A stretch of DNA of 64,000 nt, from contig CAWHQR010000002.1 of assembly GCA_963831605.1 (NCBI GenBank), positions 248,001-312,000 of the forward strand, in the 5' to 3' direction. Shown in pieces: positions 1-7,420 of the stretch; the stretch's first letter is position 1; every line of letters begins with the position of its first letter. The stretch is from DASUPK01 sp963831605 (GTDB taxonomy: Bacteria > Actinomycetota > Thermoleophilia > Solirubrobacterales > 70-9). Below the pieces are notes generated by a model. That model did not search any database and was not told the origin of the DNA. It was given only the letters and a program-made list of their open reading frames with translations. The translations under genes and the position numbers were made by a program.

Positions 1-276
1 CGGATGGAGAGGGTTCGTTCCCCGATCCTCGTCGTGATCGCGGATCGCGACTCGGTCGCCCCCTCCGCCGCGGCTCGCGCCGCCGCCTGGCGCGCCAAGG
101 GCCACGTCGAGGTCCGCGACTATCCGTGCATGCACTTCGACATCTACGTCGGTGAGTGGCGGGAGCGCTCCATCGCCGACCAGCTCCACTTCCTGCGCCG
201 CCATCTGGAGGCGGACGTCTCGAAGGACACCGGCCGCCTCGCCCCGGAGGCGGCGGCTGCGGCGACAGCCGACTGA
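1..276 (+). CDS. alpha/beta hydrolase, C-terminal fragment (cut by window edge)
   Basis: The reading frame is open from base 1 and ends at TGA 274-276, so only the last 91 codons are present. The segment SPILVVIADRDSVAPS matches the strand and acidic residue (Asp) that precede the last helix of alpha/beta hydrolases, and CMHFDIYVG places a His where the catalytic His normally sits. The fragment ends in an Ala-rich tail. The nucleophile region lies outside the window, so the substrate cannot be inferred. The ATG at base 4 is internal, not a likely start. Confidence 0.6.
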   Translation, partial: RMERVRSPILVVIADRDSVAPSAAARAAAWRAKGHVEVRDYPCMHFDIYVGEWRERSIADQLHFLRRHLEADVSKDTGRLAPEAAAAATAD

Positions 277-299
277 CCCGCCCGTCTACCCTCAGGCCA

Positions 300-1058
300 G
301 TGATCAGCGACGTCTCAGAGCAGGAGTTCCAGGCCAAGGTCATCGAGCGCTCGAAGCAGGTGCCGGTGGTCGTTGACTTCTGGGCCGAATGGTGTGGCCC
401 CTGCCGGACCCTCGGCCCTGCGATCGAGGACGCTGTCCGAAAGCGGAACGGTGAGATCGAGCTTGCGAAGGTGGACACCGATCGCAATCCGGGCATCGCC
501 ATGGAGTATGAGATCGCCAGCATCCCGGCCGTCAAGGCCTTCAAGGACGGCAAGGTCGTCTCCGAGTTCATCGGCGCCATCCCCCCCGCCCGGATCGAGG
601 CGTTCCTCAATGAGATAGTCCCGTCGGAGGCCGACCGGCTCGCTGAGTCCGGCGACGAGGACGACCTCCGCAAGGCGCTCGAGCTCGACTCGCGAAATGC
701 CTCCGCGGCCATCGGGCTCGGCAGGATCCTGCTCGCCCGCGGAGAGACCGACGACGCACTCGAGACGCTCAAGCCCTTCCCCCACGACTTCGTCGCCGAC
801 GGGCTGGCCGCCCGCGCGGAGCTCTCGCCGTCGGGTAACGGAGCCGGCCCGGACGAGCTTCAGCAGGCCTTCGCGGCCTGGGACGAGGGTAATTCCGGGG
901 AGGCGCTCGAGCATCTGCAGACCGCGCTCGCCTCGGAGCAGGACTCAGGCCGCAAGGACCAGTTGCGCCGCGTGATGGTCGCGATCTTCACCGAGCTGGG
1001 AGCGGATCACCCCCTGGCCCGGGAGCATCGCCGCCGGCTCGCGGCGGCGCTCAACTAG
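300..1058 (+). CDS. thioredoxin-domain protein with TPR-like C-terminal region (CnoX/YbbN type)
   Basis: The 252-residue product has a thioredoxin fold at residues 1-110 with the active site WCGPC (Cys32, Cys35) and the cis-Pro loop ASIPAV. A helical C-terminal half follows (residues 120-250), with TPR-like repeats rich in ALE and A-x-x-LG patterns. That architecture is known from YbbN/CnoX, a holdase that passes clients to chaperones. GTG 300 is chosen because it begins just before the first thioredoxin strand; the open frame extends further upstream but overlaps the preceding gene. A clear Shine-Dalgarno is lacking. It converges on the next gene, sharing CTAG 1055-1058. Confidence 0.85.
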   Translation: MISDVSEQEFQAKVIERSKQVPVVVDFWAEWCGPCRTLGPAIEDAVRKRNGEIELAKVDTDRNPGIAMEYEIASIPAVKAFKDGKVVSEFIGAIPPARIEAFLNEIVPSEADRLAESGDEDDLRKALELDSRNASAAIGLGRILLARGETDDALETLKPFPHDFVADGLAARAELSPSGNGAGPDELQQAFAAWDEGNSGEALEHLQTALASEQDSGRKDQLRRVMVAIFTELGADHPLAREHRRRLAAALN

Positions 1059-1363
1059 CGCCCGACCTTCTGGACGCACGCCATGACCGCGCGCGCCTCG
1101 GGTTGTTTCAGCTTGCCGTGCTTGACCGCCTGATCGACGACTTGCGCGCCGCCCAGCAGCACCGCCGGGTTGCCGACCGCGGTGGCCAGGGACGTCACAC
1201 TGATGCCGTGATGATCGAGGCAGGTGGTGAGCCTCTGCGCCTGGCTCGTGTCGCCGCCGAGCAGGCCGAACCCCTTGCTCAGGGCCCCGCTGCCGACCAG
1301 CACGGCGATCAGGCCGATGGCGATCCAGTGGCCCGGTCGCAATGCGCTGAGCGGCGACATCAC
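1055..1363 (-). CDS. small single-span membrane protein, function unknown
   Basis: The 102-residue protein has one transmembrane helix (about residues 11-32, GHWIAIGLIAVLVGSGAL). A small domain follows with one Cys near its beginning (TCLDHHG) and one near its end (MACVQKV), which could form a disulfide if the domain is outside the membrane. I do not recognise the family. The ATG start at 1363 is the first of two adjacent Met codons. Its stop shares CTAG with the stop of the convergent thioredoxin-like gene. Confidence 0.55.
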   Translation of the reverse strand: MMSPLSALRPGHWIAIGLIAVLVGSGALSKGFGLLGGDTSQAQRLTTCLDHHGISVTSLATAVGNPAVLLGGAQVVDQAVKHGKLKQPEARAVMACVQKVGR

Positions 1364-1456
1364 CTTCTCCGATTGGGTCGATCCCCAGGCGCCGGGCCCC
1401 TCAGCCGGCTGGCGCGAGCCTAGTGGTGTGCGCGATCCCGGTCAACTGCGTTGGAC

Positions 1457-1508
1457 GGCTTCGCAATCAGGTCGCGGCCACAGGCTTCGCCATCAAATCG
1501 CGACCACA
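1457..1508. repeat. 26-bp imperfect direct tandem repeat, two units
   Basis: Bases 1457-1482 and 1483-1508 are adjacent 26-base units beginning GGCTTCGC and ending CCACA; 22 of 26 positions match. They lie in the gene-poor stretch between two minus-strand genes (1364-1576). No function is evident. Confidence 0.6.
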
Positions 1509-1534
1509 GGCGGCCGCCCCACATAAGTCGCTAC

Positions 1535-1565
1535 GGGCTTCGCCCTCCGCTCCAAAGTGGAGCGG
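1535..1565 (-). terminator. double hairpin after the 1577-1873 gene
   Basis: CCGCTCCA (1547-1554) and TGGAGCGG (1558-1565) form a perfect 8-bp stem with a 3-base loop. It is followed in the minus direction by a second stem, GGGC/GCCC (1535-1545). The pair lies 11 bases beyond the stop of the minus-strand gene. There is no T-run, so terminator function is only likely. Confidence 0.4.
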
Positions 1566-1576
1566 CCTGGTGGCCG

Positions 1577-1873
1577 CTAGGCCGGAGGCTTCTCCATCGG
1601 GCCGCTCGGGACCGCGACCTCGATGGGAATACCGAGGGCCTCGGCTTCCTCGATGCCCTCGCCCTCCTGGTCGCGCGAGCAGATGATCCGGAAGGCGCCC
1701 GTGCCGAGCTCAGGATCGGGGACGATCGGCAGGCCGCGGATCTCCTCCCAGCCCAGGCGCTCTACCTCGAACGGGTTCATCCGCACCTCGCTGGCCGGGA
1801 ATGGGCAGTTCGAGTTGTGCTGGTCGATCGCCTTCGAGATCGCCTCGAGATTCTTTGCCTCGGCGTTCGTCAC
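1577..1873 (-). CDS. conserved-looking small hypothetical protein
   Basis: The 98-residue protein has no signal peptide or membrane span. It starts at GTG 1873, preceded by GGACGG at a suitable distance; the longer open frame upstream is only the antisense of dinB. Its central part (MNPFEVERLGWEEIRGLPIVPDP is too long to be random, with balanced composition unlike the antisense frames) argues that it is a real gene. It has single Cys residues at about 23 and 66. It is divergent from dinB, with 57 bp between starts, so the two may share a promoter region. Function unknown. Confidence 0.6.
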   Translation of the reverse strand: MTNAEAKNLEAISKAIDQHNSNCPFPASEVRMNPFEVERLGWEEIRGLPIVPDPELGTGAFRIICSRDQEGEGIEEAEALGIPIEVAVPSGPMEKPPA

Positions 1874-1930
1874 CGCCGTCCAAAATAGCGCCCTCCGTCC
1901 AGGAGCGGGAATAGCCTGATTCGAGCGCAG

Positions 1931-2995
1931 GTGATCGCCCATGTCGACATGGATGCCTTCTACGTCTCGATCGAGATGCTGAGGCACCCTGAGCTGCGCG
2001 GGAAGCCCGTTGTCGTCGCCTACGACGGACCGCGCGGCGTGGTCACGACCGCCTCCTACGCGGCGCGCGAGTACGGGGTTCACTCCGCCCTGCCGATGGT
2101 CACGGCCCGCCGCCGCTGTCCCGGCCTCACGGTGCTGCCCGTCGACATGCAGCTCTACAAGCGCGGCTCGGTGAAGGTGATGGAGACACTGCAGGCGTTC
2201 AGTGACGAGGTCGAGGTGGTCGGGCTGGACGAGGCCTATGTCGACCTCTCGGGCTCCCCCGTCCCCCAGTCGCGAGCCCTCGAGATCAAGCGGCGGATCA
2301 AGGAGGCCACCCACCTCGTCTGCTCGATCGGACTGGCGCCGAACAAGCTGATGGCGAAGATCGCCTCGGATCTGGACAAGCCGGACGGCTTCGCGGTGCT
2401 CGACCACGACAACTGGCTCGAGGCCGTCGGTGAGAAGCCGGCCTCGCTGCTGCCGGGGGTCGGGCCGAAGACGTTCGAGCGGCTGCGGGCGATCGGCGTC
2501 GAGACCGTGGCGCAGCTGGCTGAGACCGATGAGCTGACCCTGGGGCGCGCCTTTGGCCCCAACCATGGAGGAGGGCTGCGCGCCCGCGCGAACGGGATCG
2601 GCAGCACCAGGCTGAACGAGGACCGCGTGCGCAAGTCGGAGAGCCGCGAGACCACGTTCCCTGAGGACGTCACCGATAGGGAATTCCTCCAGGAGACGGT
2701 CGAGCGATTGGCCCGGTCCGTCTGCGAGAGCCTCGCGCAGAACAAGCGCCGGGGGCGAACGGTGACGCTGAAGATCCGCCTGCAGCCCTTCGAGACCTAC
2801 ACGCGGTCTCGCACCCTCCCCTCCCACACCTGCGATCCGCATCAGGTCGTGGCGACCGCCCGGGAGCTGCTCGACCGCTTCGATCCCCAGCGGCCGGTGC
2901 GGCTGGTGGGAGTCGGCTTGGCCGGGCTGGCGGAGGAAGCTGCTCCTCTACACCAGCCCGGCCAACCAACATCAAGCGGGTTGCTCTTCGGCTGA
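1931..2995 (+). CDS. dinB: DNA polymerase IV (Y-family translesion polymerase)
   Basis: The 354-residue product carries the Y-family signatures in order: the metal-binding start HVDMDAFY (residues 4-11), the second acidic pair in VVGLDEAYVDLSG (about residue 100), and CSIGLAPNKLMAKIASD. A helix-hairpin-helix (LLPGVGPKTFERL) and the little-finger domain follow. The start is GTG 1931; nothing upstream matches the family. No beta-clamp motif is obvious at the very C-terminus (QPTSSGLLFG ends the protein), although QxxxxLF-like residues are there. It performs error-prone bypass synthesis at damaged templates. No LexA-type box is visible in the short upstream region. Confidence 0.95.
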   Translation: MIAHVDMDAFYVSIEMLRHPELRGKPVVVAYDGPRGVVTTASYAAREYGVHSALPMVTARRRCPGLTVLPVDMQLYKRGSVKVMETLQAFSDEVEVVGLDEAYVDLSGSPVPQSRALEIKRRIKEATHLVCSIGLAPNKLMAKIASDLDKPDGFAVLDHDNWLEAVGEKPASLLPGVGPKTFERLRAIGVETVAQLAETDELTLGRAFGPNHGGGLRARANGIGSTRLNEDRVRKSESRETTFPEDVTDREFLQETVERLARSVCESLAQNKRRGRTVTLKIRLQPFETYTRSRTLPSHTCDPHQVVATARELLDRFDPQRPVRLVGVGLAGLAEEAAPLHQPGQPTSSGLLFG

Positions 2996-3028
2996 CGCCT
3001 CAGAGCACCCATGTGTTTCGTGCCTGAC

Positions 3029-3694
3029 TCAGCGGGTGGTGAGCACGGTTCCCGTCGAGGGGAACCCGAGCTTGGCCTTGGTGGCCGCGGTCAGGTCGTA
3101 CTCGCGGTTGCCCGCGTAGGGGCCCCTGTCGATCACGGGGACCGTGAGGGTCTTCCCGTGATAGCGGAGCGTGACCTTGGAGCCGCAGGGGAGCGTCTTG
3201 TTCGCGACGCCCAGCTTCCCGGGGCTCAGCGTGCCGCCACAGGCGAGGCCACCTCCGTACAGGCCGGGGCCGTAGTACGAGGCCTCGGCCGGCCGGAAGG
3301 CGTACACGGTCGTCCGGTGCGAGCGGACGGTGGTGTTCGCCACCCTCGCGCGGGCCCCGTAGGTGCCCGAGCGCGACGCGTGCCAGCGCACATGGAAGCT
3401 CCCGTCGCTTCGGCTGTGCGTATGGAGCCTGCGCCCACCGATCCGCACGACGACCTCTCGGCTGCCGCCCGGGGTGACACGGCCGCGGAAATTGACCGTC
3501 TGATTGGCCATCACGTTCCGGTGGCCGTTCAGGCTGATCCCGGTGGCGGGACTGCCCGACGCTGTCGCCTCCGGCGCGGTTCCGATCGTCGGAACGGCGT
3601 CCGAAGCGGCCGCGATGCCTGCTGTGACCATCATTGCCAGGGCGGGCAGCAGCGCTAGCGCAGCCCGCCTCCGCTTCCAACGGAAGCGATGCAA
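3029..3694 (-). CDS. secreted RlpA-like double-psi beta-barrel protein
   Basis: The 221-residue protein starts at TTG 3694, with AGGTGG seven bases upstream. It has an Arg-rich n-region and hydrophobic signal segment (AALALLPALAMMVTAGIAAA), and an all-beta middle domain (residues 45-130). The C-terminal RlpA-type double-psi barrel contains ASYYGPGLYGGGLACGG, a second Cys in TLPCGSKV, and VIDRGPY. RlpA-family proteins act on or bind peptidoglycan. The gene is preceded by a c-di-AMP riboswitch, the usual control for cell-wall remodelling genes in actinobacteria, so its expression probably responds to c-di-AMP. The catalytic type (lytic transglycosylase or not) cannot be settled from sequence. 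Confidence 0.85.
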   Translation of the reverse strand: MHRFRWKRRRAALALLPALAMMVTAGIAAASDAVPTIGTAPEATASGSPATGISLNGHRNVMANQTVNFRGRVTPGGSREVVVRIGGRRLHTHSRSDGSFHVRWHASRSGTYGARARVANTTVRSHRTTVYAFRPAEASYYGPGLYGGGLACGGTLSPGKLGVANKTLPCGSKVTLRYHGKTLTVPVIDRGPYAGNREYDLTAATKAKLGFPSTGTVLTTR

Positions 3695-3715
3695 GTGAAT
3701 CCACCTGCCTCTCTC

Positions 3716-3838
3716 TGCGCCTACGGGGTTAGCTGACGGGCTCGCAGCAATGGCTCCGGCGCCACTACCGCTAAGGACGGAACACCGTCCCATTCGCCCC
3801 AGTGAATCTGTGGTTCCCCCGCTGGCCCGATATCCGTC
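3716..3838 (-). promoter_or_regulatory. c-di-AMP riboswitch (ydaO/yuaA type)
   Basis: The minus-strand leader of the RlpA-like gene contains the ydaO hallmark blocks in order. These are GCGGGGGAACCAC near the 5' side (3827-3810), GGGGCGAATGGG (3800-3789), the CCGGAGCC block (about 3759-3753), and the highly conserved 3' block CAGCTAACCCCGTAGGCG (about 3735-3718). The aptamer ends about 20 bases before the ribosome-binding site. In known cases ligand binding turns expression off. Boundaries are approximate. Confidence 0.9.
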
Positions 3839-3886
3839 AGGGCCACTCGGCGAGTTGTTTGATGACTATCGAACGCGGCAGGGTAG

Positions 3887-3903
3887 GTTCGCTATTTGCG
3901 AAC
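3887..3903. promoter_or_regulatory. perfect palindrome upstream of WS/DGAT gene
   Basis: GTTCGC-TATTT-GCGAAC is a perfect 6-bp inverted repeat with a 5-base spacer, 37 bases before the WS/DGAT start. Its position suits an operator. It is not a LexA box, which has the opposite arm order. Confidence 0.4.
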
Positions 3904-3905
3904 TT

Positions 3906-3923
3906 GTGTGACGGTCAACACAC
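3906..3923. promoter_or_regulatory. second imperfect palindrome upstream of WS/DGAT gene
   Basis: GTGTGACGGTCAACACAC contains TGAC-G-GTCA at its centre with GTG and CAC outer arms (one unpaired A). It lies three bases after the previous palindrome and 16 bases before the ATG at 3940. Confidence 0.35.
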
Positions 3924-3939
3924 TTGGTATGCCACCATC

Positions 3940-5421
3940 ATGGCCATGACCGACCGCCTCACCGGCCTCGACTCCTCCTTCCTCCACCTGGAGCGGGATG
4001 GGACGCATATGCACGTCGCGTCGACCACGATTTTCGAGGGCCCGGCTCCCCCCTATCTGGAGTTCCGCGACCACATCGAGTCGCGTCTTCACCTCGTGCC
4101 GCGCTTCCGCCAGAAGCTCCGCTTCGTGCCCTTCGGGCAGGGACGCCCGGTCTGGGTCGATGACCCGCACCTGAACCTCTCCTACCACCTCCGCCACACC
4201 TCCCTGCCGGAGCCCGGCTCCGAGCAGCAGCTGCGGGTGCTGGCGGCGCGCATCTTCTCCCAGCAGCTCGACCGCTCCAAGCCGCTCTGGGAGCTCTGGC
4301 TGATCGAGGGGCTGAAGGGTGACCGCTTCGCCATCGTCGGCAAGACGCACCACGCGATGGTCGATGGCGTCTCCGGAGTTGACATAACCACTGTCCTCTT
4401 CGACGCCGAGAAGGACCCGATCGACCCTCCCCAAGCGCCCGAGCGCTGGGCCCCATCGCCTGAGCCGAGCAGCGCGCAGCTGCTCTCGGAGGCCCTCTTC
4501 CACCGGGCCATCGACCCGCGTGAGGCTCTTCGCGGTGTCCGCCGGATCGTGCGAGGGCCGAGGCGCGCTTTCCACAAGGCGACGGAGGCCGTCGCCGCCG
4601 CCGGAACGTTCGCATGGGCCGGCATTGCGGCTCCCAAGAGTCCCTTCAACTTCGACGTCGGCCCACATCGGCGCTTCGCCTGGGTGCGCGCCTCTCTCGC
4701 GGACATGAAGCAGGTCAAGAACGAGCTCGGCGGCACCGTCAACGACGTGATCCTGACCGCGGTCGCCGGAGCGCTCGGCCGCTACATGCGCAAGCGCGGT
4801 CAGCCGACCCAGGGGCTGGAGCTGCGGGCGATGGTCCCGGTCAGCGTCCGCACCAAGGACCAGCACGGCTCACTCGGCAACCAGGTCACCACGATGATGG
4901 CCCCCATCCCCATCTGGTGCGAGGATCCGGTGGAGCGGATGGAGATCGTCCGCCGCTCAATGGGCGACCTGAAGCAGTCGAAGCAGGCGATGGGCGCCTC
5001 GCTCCTCACCCAGCTGGCGGACTTCGCGCCACCCACGATCGCGGGGCAGGCGGCGCGCCTGCAGTCGCGGCAGCGCTTCTTCAATCTGGTGGTCACCAAC
5101 ATCCCGGGGCCGCAGTTCCCCCTCTATCTGCTCGGGCGCCGCATGGAGCGCGTCTTCCCGATGGTCCCGCTCGCCAAGAACCAGGGTGTGTGCATCGGGA
5201 TCATGAGCTACGACGGCCAGGTCAACTTCGGCCTGATCGGCGACTACGACGGGATGCCCGACCTCGAGGACCTGGCCAAGGACCTGGAGGAGTCGATCGG
5301 AGAGCTGGTCGAGGCGGCCGGTGGTCGCCCCGGGATCTTCAGGCGCTTCGCCCCGCGCGCGAATGCCGAGTCGGCACAGCAGAACGGGCACAGCGAGCGC
5401 GAGGAATCGACGACCGGCTAG
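3940..5421 (+). CDS. WS/DGAT-family acyltransferase (wax ester / triacylglycerol synthesis)
   Basis: The 493-residue product starts MAMTDRLTGLDSSFLHLE, the typical N-terminus of the family, and has the active-site motif HHAMVDGVSG at about residues 138-147. Other family marks are RPLWELW-like (KPLWELW), the conserved GNQV block after SVRTKDQHGSL, and NIPGP near residue 390. It transfers acyl groups from acyl-CoA to diacylglycerol or fatty alcohols for storage lipid. ATG 3940 and ATG 3946 are both plausible starts; no strong Shine-Dalgarno is seen. Two palindromes lie directly upstream. Its stop shares CTAG (5418-5421) with the convergent ChbG-like gene. Confidence 0.9.
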   Translation: MAMTDRLTGLDSSFLHLERDGTHMHVASTTIFEGPAPPYLEFRDHIESRLHLVPRFRQKLRFVPFGQGRPVWVDDPHLNLSYHLRHTSLPEPGSEQQLRVLAARIFSQQLDRSKPLWELWLIEGLKGDRFAIVGKTHHAMVDGVSGVDITTVLFDAEKDPIDPPQAPERWAPSPEPSSAQLLSEALFHRAIDPREALRGVRRIVRGPRRAFHKATEAVAAAGTFAWAGIAAPKSPFNFDVGPHRRFAWVRASLADMKQVKNELGGTVNDVILTAVAGALGRYMRKRGQPTQGLELRAMVPVSVRTKDQHGSLGNQVTTMMAPIPIWCEDPVERMEIVRRSMGDLKQSKQAMGASLLTQLADFAPPTIAGQAARLQSRQRFFNLVVTNIPGPQFPLYLLGRRMERVFPMVPLAKNQGVCIGIMSYDGQVNFGLIGDYDGMPDLEDLAKDLEESIGELVEAAGGRPGIFRRFAPRANAESAQQNGHSEREESTTG

Positions 5422-6149
5422 TCGCCGGGACGCTCGGCGGCGGGCTCGCCCTGCCGCTCCTGAACGAACGCCTCCTTCATGGATGAGCGCCTTGCGTCGC
5501 CCCAGACGGGCTCGTCGAAACGCGCCCGGACCATGACCTTCTGGAGCAGCGCCAGGTCCTCATGGCGCGCCATGTCGTAGCTCGAGCCCGACCCCTTGTC
5601 CGGGTGGCCGGGATGCGTGACCCACTCGGTCACGCCGGGGTCGAGGTGCCTGAGCTGCTCGGGCTCCGCGGGCTGCTTGCTCTCGGTGCGCCCGATCAGG
5701 AGATCGGGCGTCGGGATGCCGCGCTCGCGCAGCCATTGCCGGTGGTCGGGGTTCACCGACCGGACCGGGACATCGATCTGCTTGGCCGTCTGGAAGACCG
5801 GCGTGGCGAGCTCGGGCCGGGCGTGGCAATGGTGATGCCCGTTCAGGAAGGCGGGCCAGCGGCCGAAGATGTCGCCGAAGCGCTCGAGCTGTACCCGCAG
5901 CGCGGTGCGCGCGGGGGCTCCGCTGCGCGGTCCCCAGCGTCCCTCGAACTCGATGTGCAGGCCGATCTCCACCCCGCTCTCGAGCAGCGGCTCGGCCTCG
6001 CAATACTCGCGCTCGACCATCGCGCTGACGGAGTCGATCCCGCCCATCTCGATCGCCTCGAGGATTCCCTGGTTGTAGGAGGGCCAGTACCCGTAGTCGT
6101 CCGCCGTGATCACCAGCAGGCGGCGGCTGTCTCCCTGGTTGGACGCCAT
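5418..6149 (-). CDS. ChbG/YdjC-family carbohydrate deacetylase-like protein
   Basis: The 243-residue protein has the family's metal and catalytic signatures: ITADDYG (residues 14-20), GLHIEFEGRWG (His63 region) and NGHHHCHARPE (about 104-114). It also has THPGHPD towards the C-terminus. ChbG/YdjC enzymes remove acetyl groups from N-acetylated sugars such as diacetylchitobiose. The length is near the family norm. The start is ATG 6149. No sugar transport or chitin genes are nearby, so the substrate is unknown. Confidence 0.85.
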   Translation of the reverse strand: MASNQGDSRRLLVITADDYGYWPSYNQGILEAIEMGGIDSVSAMVEREYCEAEPLLESGVEIGLHIEFEGRWGPRSGAPARTALRVQLERFGDIFGRWPAFLNGHHHCHARPELATPVFQTAKQIDVPVRSVNPDHRQWLRERGIPTPDLLIGRTESKQPAEPEQLRHLDPGVTEWVTHPGHPDKGSGSSYDMARHEDLALLQKVMVRARFDEPVWGDARRSSMKEAFVQERQGEPAAERPGD

Positions 6150-6164
6150 TCCCCCACGGTAGCC

Positions 6165-6950
6165 CTAACTGACCTGTTGGATCGCCGCCTGGATCTGCTG
6201 AAGGGTCGGGATCGTGCTTCCGCCGAGGGCCTTCTGGCCGTTGGGACCCTTGACGACGATGGATGGCGTGCCCGTGAAACCGAAGGAATTGGCCTGCGAG
6301 CTGCCCTGCTGGATCGTTGCGTCCCACTTCGAGCTGTTGCGCGACTCGTCCCATTTGCCGATGTCGGGCACGCCGGCTCCCTTGGCGATGCCCGTCAGGA
6401 AGGAGTCCGTGACGTAGCCGGAGTTCTCGCCTCCCTGGTTCAGGTAGAAGAGCTGCATGAACTGGAAGAGCCGGTTCTGCTCCCCCGCCGCCAGCGCCGC
6501 CCTCATCGCCGGTTTCGAGTCGGGGCCGATGATCAGGTAGGGCTGAAACTCGTACTTCACCTTGCCCGGGCGAACTTCGGCCGAGATCAGGTCCGGCGCC
6601 ACGTTCTCCGAGAAGAACTTGCACGAGGAGCACTGCGGGTCTCCGTACTCGACCACCGTGACCGGGGCCGCGGAATCGCCCAGCACCTGGCCGCTCTGCG
6701 GGATCCCCTTGAGCTGGGTGTCCACCTGCGCCACCCCCGTGACGTTCGCGGGAGGACTGGAACTGCTGCTGCTTCCGCCACCGGACTGGCTGATCACGAT
6801 CAGCGCCACGATCACGGCCACGGCCCCGAACCCCGCGAGCGTCAGATACTGGACGCGGCGCTTTCGGGCCTGCTGGGCTGCCGCATCCTTGGACTCGGCC
6901 GTCTGCCGCTCGGCCCGCAGGCGCTCCCGCTCATCGTGCCTACCTTCCAT
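6165..6950 (-). CDS. membrane-anchored DsbA-like thiol oxidoreductase
   Basis: The 261-residue protein has a charged cytoplasmic N-terminus, a transmembrane anchor (about residues 36-54), a Ser/Gly linker and a thioredoxin-fold DsbA domain with the active site CSSC (Cys107, Cys110) in EYGDPQCSSCKFF. The helical insertion and the cis-Pro loop (FTGTPSIVV) are present. It overlaps the VKOR gene by 11 bases, so the two form an operon. The expected pathway is VKOR reoxidising this DsbA, which puts disulfides into exported proteins. The stop is 15 bases from the neighbouring ChbG-like start. Confidence 0.92.
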   Translation of the reverse strand: MEGRHDERERLRAERQTAESKDAAAQQARKRRVQYLTLAGFGAVAVIVALIVISQSGGGSSSSSSPPANVTGVAQVDTQLKGIPQSGQVLGDSAAPVTVVEYGDPQCSSCKFFSENVAPDLISAEVRPGKVKYEFQPYLIIGPDSKPAMRAALAAGEQNRLFQFMQLFYLNQGGENSGYVTDSFLTGIAKGAGVPDIGKWDESRNSSKWDATIQQGSSQANSFGFTGTPSIVVKGPNGQKALGGSTIPTLQQIQAAIQQVS

Positions 6951-7398
6951 GCGAGGACTCTAGCCGGGCGGCCGTCAGCTCCGTGCCCGTGTAGGCGAAC
7001 GCCCTTGCGGCGGCCACGGCGAGGGACAACGTCATCAGGACCGCACTCGCGACGCACCACTGGCAGATCGCGTCGATCACGAACAGCTCGAGGTAGGTGA
7101 GATACGCGCTGAAGCCGAAGCCCACGAGGGCCGTGAGGAAGCCGCCGAACCGGCCGACGTCGCCGGGTGCGAGCGCCGCGACGAGCAGAAGGACGTATCC
7201 GGCGATGCCGACCACTGCGACGTTGATGCCCGCCACGTGGGAGTAGTGGCTGTGGGCAACGGTCTCGCAGCCGTGACCGCCGGCCAGGCACTTCGGAGTC
7301 CCACCCCCGAACTCGGCTATCGCGATGTAGGTCGCGACGCCGATCCCGAGCACGGCGAGAATCGCCGCTGCGATGCGAAGAGTCCGTTCGGTGGGCAC
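6940..7398 (-). CDS. vitamin K epoxide reductase (VKOR) family disulfide-generating membrane protein
   Basis: The 152-residue protein has four transmembrane helices and the two VKOR cysteine pairs: Cys37/Cys44 in the loop after helix 1 (KCLAGGHGCETV) and Cys112/Cys115 in CQWC near the last helix. VKOR homologs pass electrons from DsbA-like partners to quinone. It begins at GTG 7398, overlaps the DsbA-like gene downstream, and is divergent from the GNAT gene with only 22 bp between. Confidence 0.93.
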   Translation of the reverse strand: MPTERTLRIAAAILAVLGIGVATYIAIAEFGGGTPKCLAGGHGCETVAHSHYSHVAGINVAVVGIAGYVLLLVAALAPGDVGRFGGFLTALVGFGFSAYLTYLELFVIDAICQWCVASAVLMTLSLAVAAARAFAYTGTELTAARLESSHGR

Positions 7399-7420
7399 CC
7401 GCCAATGCTATGAAGCTGAC

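Noticed and set aside
1577..2842. 421-codon minus-strand frame overlapping dinB
   Set aside because: Only its last 98 codons look like protein; the rest is dinB antisense. Kept as the 1577-1873 gene.
3887..3903. LexA box upstream of WS/DGAT
   Set aside because: The arms are GTTCG...CGAAC, the reverse order of the CGAAC...GTTCG actinobacterial LexA site.
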